A stretch of DNA of 64,000 nt from Eikenella corrodens. GTDB taxonomy: Bacteria > Pseudomonadota > Gammaproteobacteria > Burkholderiales > Neisseriaceae. Positions 8,233-15,426 of the stretch are shown here, piece by piece (the stretch's first letter is position 1; each line of letters starts with the position of its first letter). Below the pieces are notes generated by a model that had not been told where the DNA came from, made no database searches, and worked only from the letters and a program-made list of their open reading frames with translations. The stretch is taken from the NCBI RefSeq assembly GCF_003990355.1, contig NZ_CP034670.1:1426001-1490000 (forward strand), written 5' to 3'. Position numbers and translations under genes: made by a program.

Positions 8233-8303
8233 AGGCTACCTGAAAAAGGAAGGAGGGGAAAATCCGGTTTCAGGTAGCCTGATGGGGCTTGAGGCTACCT
8301 GAA
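8233..8303. repeat. Cluster of three DNA uptake sequences
   Basis: Three eikDUS copies lie at 8233-8244 (forward), 8269-8280 (reverse) and 8292-8303 (forward). The middle copy can pair with either neighbour, giving alternative hairpins. It lies between ispF (upstream on the minus strand) and the unrecognised gene, so it probably terminates ispF transcription. Confidence 0.7.
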
Positions 8304-8371
8304 AAACGGGCGGCTTGGCAAATCCGCGCCCCTGCCGCCCGTTTTTTGTTTTTATATGCGGGCTTCGGGTT

Positions 8372-8857
8372 TTATCCGACGGCCTTTTCCAGCAGCACCA
8401 CGGCTTGGGCTTCGATGCCTTCCATGCGGCCGAGGTAGCCGAGTTTTTCGTTGGTTTTGCCTTTGATATTGACGCAGTTCTCAGCCAGCCCCAAGTCGGC
8501 AGCGATGTTGGCGCGCATGGCGCCGATATGGGGGCGCAGTTTGGGCTGCTGGGCGATGACGGTGCTGTCCACGTTCACAACGCGCCAGCCTTGGGCTTGC
8601 ACGGCGGCGTAGGCTTGGCGCAGCAGGGCGCGGCTGTCGGCGTCTTTATGTTCGGCGGCGGTGTCGGGGAAGTGGGTGCCGATGTCGCCCAAGGCGGCGG
8701 CGCCGAGCAGGGCATCGGTGACGGCATGTAGTAGGGCGTCGGCGTCGGAGTGGCCGAGCAGGCCTTTTTCAAAGGGGATGGTTACGCCGCCGAGGATGAG
8801 CGGGCGGCCGGGCACGAGCTGGTGGACGTCGTAGCCTTGTCCGATGCGGAGGGTCAT
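8372..8857 (-). CDS. ispF: 2-C-methyl-D-erythritol 2,4-cyclodiphosphate synthase
   Basis: A 161-residue MEP-pathway enzyme that converts 4-diphosphocytidyl-methylerythritol 2-phosphate to the cyclodiphosphate with release of CMP. Metal ligands are visible in the GYDVHQL motif (D8 and H10) and in GLLGHSDADALLHAVTDALLGA (H42 region). The FPDTAAEHKDADS substrate loop and the C-terminal TNEKLGYLGRMEGIEAQAV motif are intact. The trimeric fold and length are standard. It is not joined to ispD here, in contrast to the ispD-ispF pairs or fusions of many proteobacteria. ribA lies upstream on the same strand beyond a DUS pair. Confidence 0.97.
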   Translation of the reverse strand: MTLRIGQGYDVHQLVPGRPLILGGVTIPFEKGLLGHSDADALLHAVTDALLGAAALGDIGTHFPDTAAEHKDADSRALLRQAYAAVQAQGWRVVNVDSTVIAQQPKLRPHIGAMRANIAADLGLAENCVNIKGKTNEKLGYLGRMEGIEAQAVVLLEKAVG

Positions 8858-8888
8858 GGAAGTTGCCTTTGTTGGGTGGATTTTAGGT

Positions 8889-8921
8889 TTCAGGTAGCCT
8901 TGGGGCGGGAGGCTACCTGAA
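8889..8921. terminator. DUS inverted pair between ribA and ispF
   Basis: TTCAGGTAGCCT and AGGCTACCTGAA are separated by nine bases. The strong hairpin follows ribA closely (its stop is at 8925). The T-run is poor in this orientation, so termination efficiency is uncertain. Confidence 0.55.
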
Positions 8922-8924
8922 CAA

Positions 8925-9515
8925 TCAGTTGTCGATCAAATGGCCGAGTTTGGCGGCTTTGGTTTTCAGGTAGCCTGTATTCTCGCTGTTTTGCCCCACC
9001 AAAAGCGGCACGCGTTCGGTGATTTGAATGCCGCTTTGTGCCATTTTGCTGACTTTATCGGGATTGTTGGTGAGCAGGCGGATGGAGCGGACGCCGAGGT
9101 GTTGGTAGATAGCTTGGGCCAAGCTGAAATCGCGGGCGTCTACGGGCAGGCCGAGCGCGAGGTTGGCTTCTACGGTGTCGAGGCCTTGGTCTTGCAGCGC
9201 GTAGGCGCGGATTTTATTGATGAGGCCGATGCCGCGCCCTTCTTGGCGCAGATACACAATCACGCCGCGCCCTTCGCGCTGCACGGCCTGCATGGCGGCT
9301 TGCAGCTGGGGGCCGCAGTCGCATTTTTGCGAAAACAGCGCGTCGCCGGTGAGGCATTCGGAGTGGATGCGGGAGAGCACGGGCTCGCCGTTGGCGATGT
9401 CGCCCATGCTCAGGGCGATGTGTTCTTGGCCGCCAGGCTCTTCGAAGCCGTGCATGGTGAAGACGCCGTATTCGGTAGGCAGGCGGCAGGAGGCGATGAA
9501 TTTTAGCGGGGTCAT
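8925..9515 (-). CDS. ribA: GTP cyclohydrolase II
   Basis: A 196-residue stand-alone RibA that opens GTP to 2,5-diamino-6-ribosylamino-4(3H)-pyrimidinone 5'-phosphate, the first committed step of riboflavin synthesis. The zinc-binding cysteines lie in SECLTGDALFSQKCDCG, and the catalytic region YLRQEGRGIGLINKIRAY and the TNNPDK motif follow. It lacks the RibB half found in RibBA fusions. Near the C-terminus an uptake sequence is read in frame as NTGYLKTKAAKLGH. The ATG at 9515 begins the usual MTPLKFIASCRLPTEYG. Confidence 0.96.
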   Translation of the reverse strand: MTPLKFIASCRLPTEYGVFTMHGFEEPGGQEHIALSMGDIANGEPVLSRIHSECLTGDALFSQKCDCGPQLQAAMQAVQREGRGVIVYLRQEGRGIGLINKIRAYALQDQGLDTVEANLALGLPVDARDFSLAQAIYQHLGVRSIRLLTNNPDKVSKMAQSGIQITERVPLLVGQNSENTGYLKTKAAKLGHLIDN

Positions 9516-9571
9516 GGTAGTTACTTGTTGTGTTGTGTGTGGAATGGTTGTGTTGAAGTTTCAGGTAGCCT

Positions 9572-10225
9572 TTATTCGGTGCCTTCTTCCGGTTGCAACA
9601 AGGCGGCGAGCGGTTCGGCCAGGGCGAGAGCCAGGCCGACCCAGATGCTTTGGGCGGCTTCGTCGAAGGCGGCGGTGTGGCCATGCTCGAGATACACCAC
9701 GCCGAGCACGCAGCCGTTTTCGGCGCATACCGGCACGGCCAGCTGGCTGCCGGGGCGGTGTCGGCTGCCGGCAAGGTCGCCGTTTTGCAGCCATTGGGCA
9801 ACATCGTCTATTTGGTTCAGCCAGCCGGTTTGCGCGCTGCGCGCGGCCAGGTGGACAGTGTGTGCAGCTTCTAAGTCTTGCTCTACCGCGAGCAGCTTTT
9901 CCAGCGGCTCGCCTTGCGCCACCAGGTGCAACAGGCAGCCCGGCGTGTGCAGCAGATACACAGCGGCACTGCGGCATGGGCTGGCGGTGTAGGCGGAATC
10001 GAGCGCCATAAAGATTTGGCGCAGCCGGGCGTGGTGCGCTTCGTTGCGCGGCAGATGCTGCTCCAATGCGCCGTCTGCCCCGCGATACCACAGGATTTCC
10101 GGCTCAATCTCCGCCCTGCCCGCCGCCATCACGCTGTCGGCGGTGAGCATAGCTATCTGCACCGCCTCTGCCGGCAGTTTCAGGCCTTGGGTGCGCAGGT
10201 AGTCTTGAATCAATGCGGTGCTCAT
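9572..10225 (-). CDS. GAF-like sensory domain protein of unknown role
   Basis: A 217-residue protein counted from MSTALIQDYLRTQG; an upstream in-frame ATG at 10291 is less likely because the additional residues resemble read-through of the intergenic DNA. The central and C-terminal part (GSRHRPGSQLAVPVCAENGCVLGVVYLEHGHTAAFDEAAQSIWVGLALALAEPL) has the strand and helix order of a GAF domain: a polar PV(C/A)..G..LGVVYLE core then a helix. The first 130 residues are helical with a second possible sensory region (SAAVYLLHTPGCLLHLVAQ). No output domain (kinase, GGDEF, HTH) is attached, so signalling would need a partner. It diverges from the DUF815 ATPase gene. The ligand cannot be predicted. Confidence 0.6.
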   Translation of the reverse strand: MSTALIQDYLRTQGLKLPAEAVQIAMLTADSVMAAGRAEIEPEILWYRGADGALEQHLPRNEAHHARLRQIFMALDSAYTASPCRSAAVYLLHTPGCLLHLVAQGEPLEKLLAVEQDLEAAHTVHLAARSAQTGWLNQIDDVAQWLQNGDLAGSRHRPGSQLAVPVCAENGCVLGVVYLEHGHTAAFDEAAQSIWVGLALALAEPLAALLQPEEGTE

Positions 10226-10382
10226 GGCGGCTTTTCTGAAAAATGGGCAATGATACTGCCAGAGCGGGCAAATGACAATTTCCATTGCCATAGCAACCGG
10301 CTATCGCCGCCCTGCCCCTTGTGCCGTACCGCCATTTTCAGGTAGCCTTCTCTCCTTTGATAACCAGCCATCCAACCGCGCC

Positions 10383-11249
10383 ATGAAACTCAAACCCTTC
10401 CTCACGCAAGCCGCCTCCGTACTGCGCCGCCTCGACCAAATCCTGCCGCCCGAACAGCGTGAACCCGATTGGCAAGCCATCGCCTTCCGCTGGCAGAAAC
10501 ACGGCAACGGCGGCTTGCTCACCGCCCTGCCCCGCCCGCACACTTTTCCCCTCGCCCGCCTGTGCTCCGTCAGCCCGCAAACCCAGCGCCTGGTGCGCAA
10601 CACCGAGCAATTCCTCGCTGGCCGCCCAGCCAACAACGCCCTGCTCACCGGTGCGCGCGGCACGGGCAAATCCTCGCTCATCAAAGCCCTGCTGCACGAA
10701 TACGCCGAGTGCGGCCTGCGCCTGATCGAAGTGGACAAACACGACCTGGTCGGCCTGCCCGCCCTGCTCGATTTGCTCGCCCCGCGCAGCGAAAAATTCA
10801 TCGTTTTTTGCGACGATCTCTCCTTTGAAGATGGCGAAGACAGCTACAAAGCCCTCAAAACCGCACTGGACGGCGGCCTCTCCCGCCGTGCCGACAATGT
10901 GTTGGTGTATGCCACCTCCAACCGCCGCCACCTGATGACCGAGCACATGGCCGACAACCTCGCCCACACCGGCGAGCGCGGCGAAGTACACCCGCAGGAA
11001 GCCGTGGAAGAAAAAGTCTCCCTCTCCGACCGCTTCGGCCTTTGGCTCAGCTTCTACCCCTTCAGCCAAGAAGACTATCTCGCCGCCGCCGAAAGCTGGC
11101 TGGCCGATGCCGGCCTGCCGCTGGACGACACCACCCGCCGCGCCGCCCTCCAATGGTCGCAAATGCGCGGCAGCCGCTCCGGCCGCACCGCCTACCAGTT
11201 CGCCTGTGATTGGGCCGGCCGCCTGCCGCACGAACGGGAAGTGGATTAG
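10383..11249 (+). CDS. DUF815-family AAA ATPase
   Basis: A 288-residue P-loop ATPase starting MKLKPFLTQAASVLRRLDQ. A helical N-terminal region of about 90 residues is followed by the Walker A motif GARGTGKSSLIKALL, then a Walker B-like FIVFCDDLSFEDGEDSYKALK and a sensor-1-like VLVYATSNRRHLM, which is diagnostic for DUF815. The later LSDRFGLWLSFYPFSQEDYL stretch contains an arginine-finger-like SDRFG motif. The biological role is unestablished. It is transcribed alone, and a Correia-like element starts 10 bases after its stop. Confidence 0.85.
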   Translation: MKLKPFLTQAASVLRRLDQILPPEQREPDWQAIAFRWQKHGNGGLLTALPRPHTFPLARLCSVSPQTQRLVRNTEQFLAGRPANNALLTGARGTGKSSLIKALLHEYAECGLRLIEVDKHDLVGLPALLDLLAPRSEKFIVFCDDLSFEDGEDSYKALKTALDGGLSRRADNVLVYATSNRRHLMTEHMADNLAHTGERGEVHPQEAVEEKVSLSDRFGLWLSFYPFSQEDYLAAAESWLADAGLPLDDTTRRAALQWSQMRGSRSGRTAYQFACDWAGRLPHEREVD

Positions 11250-11259
11250 CCGTTTGAAA

Positions 11260-11363
11260 TATAGTGAATTAACAAAAATCAGGACAAGGCAGCGAGCCGC
11301 AGACAGTACACACGTTACGGCAAGGTGAGCCAACGCTGTACTAGTTTTTGCTAATTCACTATA
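11260..11363 (+). repeat. Correia-like element 1 (104 bp)
   Basis: It is bounded by TATAGTGAATTA and TAATTCACTATA terminal inverted repeats. The core contains CAGGACAAGGC, GAGCCGCAGACAGTACA and GTTACGGCAAGG, as in Neisseria Correia elements but without the longer central part. It begins ten bases after the DUF815 stop. Orientation is arbitrarily called forward (GGACAAGG reading left to right). Confidence 0.85.
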
Positions 11364-11373
11364 AATACAAATC

Positions 11374-11416
11374 AAAGGCTACCTGAAACCTCGGTTTGGG
11401 TTCCAGGTAGCCTTTT
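11374..11416. terminator. DUS-pair terminator between DUF815 ATPase and fpr
   Basis: An inverted uptake-sequence pair (the right copy has one mismatch, TCCAGGTAGCCT) with flanking A and T runs. It lies between convergent genes. Confidence 0.65.
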
Positions 11417-11468
11417 CCAATACCAACATCGGTACACCGCTACCGAAGGCGGCGGAAGCCAATGCGCC

Positions 11469-12245
11469 TTAAAAGCCGTTTTCCATCATGATGTGGCCGG
11501 GGATGCGGTTGCGGTGCATGGCAAAGCCGAACTTGAGCAGGGCTTGGAAGGTGTCTTTCACCATGGCGGGGTTGCCGCACAGCATGAAGCGGCTGCGCTC
11601 GGTGGTGAACGGCAGGCCGAAGGCCTGGCTGAGGCTGCCGTTTTCCAACAGCTGTGGCAAGCGTTGATTGAGGCTGCCGGGCTGCTGCTCGCGGGTGAGC
11701 ACGGAAACGAAGCGCAGTTTATCGTAATACTCGCCCACTAATGGGTGTTCGGCCAAATCGCGGATACGCTGGTTGAACACGGCTTCGTTCGCATGGGAAA
11801 CGGAATGAGTCAGGGCAAGATGGTCGAAACGCTGCCAAATCTGCGGCTGCTGCAAAATGGAGAGGAAGGGGGCAATGCCGGAGCCGGTGCTGAGCATGAT
11901 GAGGTCGCTGCCGTCGGGGAAGCGTTCGGGCAACAGGAAGCCGGTGGCGGTTTTATCGAGCAGGATAGTGCTGCCGGCTTCCATCTGTTCAAACCGAGCC
12001 GACATGGGGCCGCCTTCGATGAGCACGGCGAAGTATTCGAGGGTGTCGTCGTATTCGGCGGAAACCACGGAATAGGCGCGCCAGATGAAGCCGCTGCCTT
12101 CGGGAAAGCCGAGGCGGGAAAATTGGCCGGCGGCAAAACGGTATTCTTCGGGGCGGCTGATGGCGAAACTCATCAGTTTGGGCGTGTGGCGTTTTACCCA
12201 AAGTACGGTTTCTTCTGTATATTTGGCGGCGGGAGAGGCGCTCAT
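11469..12245 (-). CDS. fpr: Ferredoxin--NADP reductase (paralogue 1)
   Basis: A 258-residue FAD-dependent reductase of the bacterial Fpr class. FAD-binding RAYSVVSAEYDDTLEYFAV (RxYS motif), the GPMSARFEQMEAGSTI region, the NADP-binding LSTGSGIAPFLSILQ, and the C-terminal MLCGNPAMVKDTFQALLKFGF follow the family order; the protein ends HIMMENGF. It moves electrons between NADPH and ferredoxin or flavodoxin. Its ATG overlaps the stop of the J-domain gene (ATGA), so translation is probably coupled. A second, clearly divergent Fpr is encoded at 34971-35747, which is the one resembling the standard Neisseria enzyme. Confidence 0.9.
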   Translation of the reverse strand: MSASPAAKYTEETVLWVKRHTPKLMSFAISRPEEYRFAAGQFSRLGFPEGSGFIWRAYSVVSAEYDDTLEYFAVLIEGGPMSARFEQMEAGSTILLDKTATGFLLPERFPDGSDLIMLSTGSGIAPFLSILQQPQIWQRFDHLALTHSVSHANEAVFNQRIRDLAEHPLVGEYYDKLRFVSVLTREQQPGSLNQRLPQLLENGSLSQAFGLPFTTERSRFMLCGNPAMVKDTFQALLKFGFAMHRNRIPGHIMMENGF

Positions 12246-13090
12246 GATTGTCCTTGCTGTGTGGGCGGGAGGGTGATGCTGGCATCGGGATAGACCGGCG
12301 CATCATTTTGTTTTTCTATTTGCCAAACATCGGTTTGGGTATGGCGGCCGCTGTCTAAGTCGAGATAGAGCAGGCGGTATTGGCCGGCGCCGAGTTCGTA
12401 GAGGGTGAAGAACCCCTTCTCGGGCATGTAGAAAGTGCGGATGTTTTGCCAGCTGCCGTCTTGCTGCATTTGCAGCTCCACCATGCGGTCGGCGCCGTGG
12501 TTGGCGATACTGGCGATGGACATGCCGTTTTGCGCGGCCACGGGGTAGCCGGAAATATAGTCGGAAAAATACGGCCAGATGTTGCCGTTGGGGGCTTTGG
12601 CCGGGCGTTGGTAGGCGCTGCCCTGGGCGGCCAGCTGGCTTACGGCAGAAGGCGTATCTTGAGGCGCAGCTGGAGTTTTATCCAGCCACCACCAAAGCTG
12701 CAACACCAGCAGCCCAAGCAACAGGCCGGTGCCGAACACCAGCCAAAATGCTTTATTCGCACGCAGCCGCTGCCACTGCGCTTTCAGCTTCTGAGGCCAA
12801 GGCATCAGCTTGGCCTGCTGCCGTGCGGCGGCTTGTTGCAGCAAGGGATTGGTGGCTTTGGCTTGTCGCTGGGCGGCAATCCAGGCATCGTGCCGTTTGC
12901 GCTGTTCGGGATCGGACAACACGGCGTAGGCCTTGTTTACCATCTGCATGATGCGCAGGGCTTCTGGGTTGTCGGGATTGAAATCGGGATGATAGCGTTT
13001 CGACAGGCGGAGGTAGGCCTCGCGTATCTCCTTATCCGAAGCGGTTTCGGACACGCGCAGGTTGCGGTAGTGCGTGGGGATGGCGGGCAT
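12242..13090 (-). CDS. Membrane-anchored J-domain protein
   Basis: A 282-residue protein. Residues 6-67 form a J-domain (THYRNLRVSETASDKEIREAY, then the HPD tripeptide in KRYHPDFNPDNPEA), which would stimulate an Hsp70 ATPase. A basic linker leads to one TM helix at about residues 115-135 (WLVFGTGLLLGLLVLQLWWWL). The C-terminal 150 residues have no glycine/phenylalanine or zinc-finger region, so this is a type III J-protein. The topology would place the J-domain in the cytoplasm and the C-terminal domain in the periplasm. It overlaps fpr by four bases. The start ATG follows directly after an uptake sequence whose AGGTAG could serve as the Shine-Dalgarno. Confidence 0.85.
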   Translation of the reverse strand: MPAIPTHYRNLRVSETASDKEIREAYLRLSKRYHPDFNPDNPEALRIMQMVNKAYAVLSDPEQRKRHDAWIAAQRQAKATNPLLQQAAARQQAKLMPWPQKLKAQWQRLRANKAFWLVFGTGLLLGLLVLQLWWWLDKTPAAPQDTPSAVSQLAAQGSAYQRPAKAPNGNIWPYFSDYISGYPVAAQNGMSIASIANHGADRMVELQMQQDGSWQNIRTFYMPEKGFFTLYELGAGQYRLLYLDLDSGRHTQTDVWQIEKQNDAPVYPDASITLPPTQQGQS

Positions 13091-13167
13091 AAAGGCTACC
13101 TGAAAGCGTAAGCGGCAACGAAATTAAATCGGTTGGAATGTTAAACGGAATTTTGGGTTAATGCGTT

Positions 13168-13204
13168 TTTCAGGTAGCCTGTGTCACACCAAAGGCTACC
13201 TGAA
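13168..13204. repeat. Pair of inverted uptake sequences upstream of the IS
   Basis: TTCAGGTAGCCT at about 13169-13180 and AGGCTACCTGAA at 13193-13204 flank a 12-base spacer. The hairpin lies between the J-domain gene promoter side and the IS insertion; the IS lands 10 bases beyond it. Confidence 0.6.
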
Positions 13205-13214
13205 AACATGACTA

Positions 13215-14068
13215 GACCTCTTGCGAAAGTATCCTGAAAATTTACCATTCCCAAATGAAATACGAAAACCTCATCCAAAGAAGCGATAGCGAATTCAAAC
13301 GGCTCACAGGTGTAACGCCCGTCCTGTTTCATGAAATGCTGCAAGTCACCACAGAAGCAGAAAGCCGGAAGGTCAAGTCAGGCAGGCCGCATACGCTCGG
13401 TTTGGCAGACCAACTGCTGCTTACCCTAAGCTATCTGCGCCATTACCATACCCAACTCGAATTGGCCGCCATCTACGGCCTTTCCGAAAGCAATGTCTGC
13501 CGCACCATCCGTAAAACCGAGGACGCCCTCATCCGTTGCAAACGCTTCTCCCTGCCAAAGCACAAGAATCCGGGCGACCAAACGGTCATCATTGACGTTA
13601 CCGAAAGCCCGATTGAACGTCCCAAAAAAACAGCGGCAGTATTACAGCGGCAAGAAAAGGCGGCACACGGTTAAAATCCGGGTCATATACGGCAGGGAAA
13701 CGGAAAAAATCATCAGCATCCGGACGGGGATGGGTGCCCGGCATGACATGCGTTTAGCCAAGAGGCACCTTGCAGAGCTTTATCCCTACAAAATAGTCAT
13801 CGCGGATAAGGGTTATCAAGGATTGGCCAAAACCGGATTACAGACCCCGAAAAAGAAATCCAAACGTCATCCGCCGGACAAACAGGATAAAGAGGCGAAC
13901 AGGCGGTTAGGCAAACTCAGAACCGTCATCGAGCACATCAACAGGAAACTGAAGATATTCAAAATATTGTCGCTGCCTTACCGCAACAGGCGGAAACGGT
14001 TCGGGTTAAGGGCAAATCTGATTGCAGGACTGGTTAATGCGATGGGATGAATATTTTCGCAAGAGGTC
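13215..14068 (+). mobile_element. IS5-family insertion sequence, copy 1 (854 bp)
   Basis: The ends GACCTCTTGCGAAA and TTTCGCAAGAGGTC are inverted repeats flanked by TA on each side (13213-13214 and 14069-14070), consistent with a TA target duplication. The element encodes a DDE transposase split over two overlapping frames. A nearly identical 854-bp copy lies inverted at 33943-34796. It is inserted between the J-domain gene and the small envelope protein gene and breaks no coding sequence. Confidence 0.9.
13255..14050 (+). CDS. IS5-family transposase in two overlapping frames (copy 1)
   Basis: Frame A (13255-13674) gives 139 residues with an HTH-like N-terminal region (LADQLLLTLSYLRHYHTQLELAAIYGLSESNV) and the first catalytic aspartate in VIIDVTESPIERPKK. 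The second frame, open from 13493 to 14050, supplies the second aspartate (ADKGYQG) and the glutamate (RTVIEHINRKLKIFK). Both frames read PKK across the A7 run at 13624-13630, and joining them there gives a continuous transposase of about 264 residues. The required change is +1 (or -2), not the more common -1. The same arrangement occurs in copy 2, so programmed slippage on A7 is more likely than decay. Confidence 0.8.
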
Positions 14069-14096
14069 TACTGCAAGAAATTAAAGCACAACCGGA

Positions 14097-14531
14097 TTAT
14101 TTGTTCAGGCTGTTCACTTCCTGCCGGGCTTTGTTCACTTCCTCTTCCAGCTTGCCGATGCGCTCCAGATAACGGGCGTAGTTGCGCTCGTTGCCGTAGC
14201 GCACTTTGCGGCCTTCTTCCAGATTGCGTTCGGCCTGACGCAGGCGTTCGTTGGCCGCCTGGCGCTGGCTTTCGTTAACGGCAGGCTGGGCAGCCGGGGC
14301 GGCAGGCTCGGGGGTGGTAGCGGGGCTATTGTAGCTCGGATAGCTGGGCGCGGTGCTGACCGGGGCGGGATAGGTGGTTACACGGCCGAGGTTGGCGGCG
14401 CGGCAGTTGGGGCCGGGGGTGGCGGTGTAGGTGCGGCGGCCTTGGCGGTCGGTGCACTCGTAGGTGTTGGCGCTGGCTGCAGCGCAGAAGCCCAGCAGGC
14501 AGGCGGCAAAGAGGGGGGATAATTTTTTCAT
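14097..14531 (-). CDS. Secreted small protein with Cys/PGPxC domain and coiled coil
   Basis: A 144-residue protein from MKKLSPLFAACLLG; an AAGGAT Shine-Dalgarno fits this ATG better than the ATG six bases upstream. Residues 1-22 are a signal peptide ending ASA. The mature N-terminus NTYECTDRQGRRTYTATPGPNC resembles a DUF4124-like or short disulfide domain with two cysteines. A Pro/Ser/Ala-rich linker follows, then a charged C-terminal helix with coiled-coil character (ERLRQAERNLEEGRK and later LEEEVNKARQEVNSLNK). It is likely periplasmic. The protein at 43765-44271 has the same plan (signal peptide, C...PGPxC, Pro/Ala linker, coiled coil) and is probably a paralogue. The function is unknown. 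It lies downstream of bamD across a DUS terminator. Confidence 0.7.
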   Translation of the reverse strand: MKKLSPLFAACLLGFCAAASANTYECTDRQGRRTYTATPGPNCRAANLGRVTTYPAPVSTAPSYPSYNSPATTPEPAAPAAQPAVNESQRQAANERLRQAERNLEEGRKVRYGNERNYARYLERIGKLEEEVNKARQEVNSLNK

Positions 14532-14570
14532 GTTCATATCCTTATTTTGAAGTAAGACGTTCCGGCTGAT

Positions 14571-14604
14571 AAAGGCTACCTGAAAAACCGCTTTCAGGTA
14601 GCCT
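14571..14604. terminator. DUS-pair terminator after bamD
   Basis: Inverted AGGCTACCTGAA copies with a short CCGC-containing loop lie 13 bases beyond the bamD stop and before the next minus-strand gene. Confidence 0.65.
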
Positions 14605-14616
14605 CCAAGTTCTATA

Positions 14617-15426
14617 CTACTTCCAATAGCGCCACCACGGAATATCATTTGGCTGCCATTCTTTCTGCAAATAGGGGCTTTGCGGGAAGTTTCGCGCCAG
14701 CACACGGCGGGTGTCGTTGCTCAGTTCCGGTTTTTCCAAACGGGCGTAGGCGGTCATCATAATCGCCAGCGCCTCTTCCATATAGCGCGTATTCTGATAG
14801 CGGCTCACAATCCCCTGCGCACGGTTGGCGGCGGCCAAGTAAGCGCCGCGCTGCATATAGTAGCGGGCGATGGCCATTTCGTTGCCGCCCAGCGCATCCA
14901 CCAGGCGCGTCATTTTCTCGCGCGCGTCGTTGGCGTATTTGCTATCGGGGAAGCGGGTGATGAGCTCGTTAAACACCTGATAGGCTTCGCGGTTTGCTTT
15001 CGGGTCGCGGTCGGACCAATCCTGCGAGGCCAGCTTGTTGAAGATGGATTTGTCTTGATTGAGCACAATCAAGCCCTTCAGATACAGCGCATAATCGGTA
15101 TTCGGGTGGTTGGGATACAGCTTCAAAAACTGCTCCACATGCGCCAAGGCCTGCGGCTGCTGTTCGTCTTTGTAATACACATAAGCCGTATCCAGCCGCG
15201 ACTGCACCGCTTGGCGGGTGTTGGGGAAACGCGCCCGCAAAATTTCATATAAGCGCACCGAACGGCTATAATTGCGGCTCTCCATTTCCTCGTGCGCTTC
15301 GGCATACAGCTTATCTACCGACCAATCCTGCGTAATCTGGGCATCTTGGCTCACAGCGGTGGTTGAAGTGCTGGAGCAGGCCGACAGCATCACTGCCAGG
15401 CCGGTAACTAAAAGAATCTTTTTCAT
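14617..15426 (-). CDS. bamD: Outer membrane assembly lipoprotein BamD (ComL)
   Basis: A 269-residue lipoprotein. The signal peptide MKKILLVTGLAVMLSAC ends in a clear lipobox (LSAC, Cys17). Five TPR-like repeats follow (for example WSVDKLYAEAHEEMESRNYSRSVRLYEILRARFP), the BamD fold. It binds BamA and helps insert beta-barrel proteins into the outer membrane; the Neisseria orthologue ComL is essential. Its start ATG shares the CATG at 15424-15427 with the divergent rluD start. An alternative ATG nine bases upstream would add MFC. A C-terminal WQPNDIPWWRYWK tail is present. Confidence 0.95.
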   Translation of the reverse strand: MKKILLVTGLAVMLSACSSTSTTAVSQDAQITQDWSVDKLYAEAHEEMESRNYSRSVRLYEILRARFPNTRQAVQSRLDTAYVYYKDEQQPQALAHVEQFLKLYPNHPNTDYALYLKGLIVLNQDKSIFNKLASQDWSDRDPKANREAYQVFNELITRFPDSKYANDAREKMTRLVDALGGNEMAIARYYMQRGAYLAAANRAQGIVSRYQNTRYMEEALAIMMTAYARLEKPELSNDTRRVLARNFPQSPYLQKEWQPNDIPWWRYWK

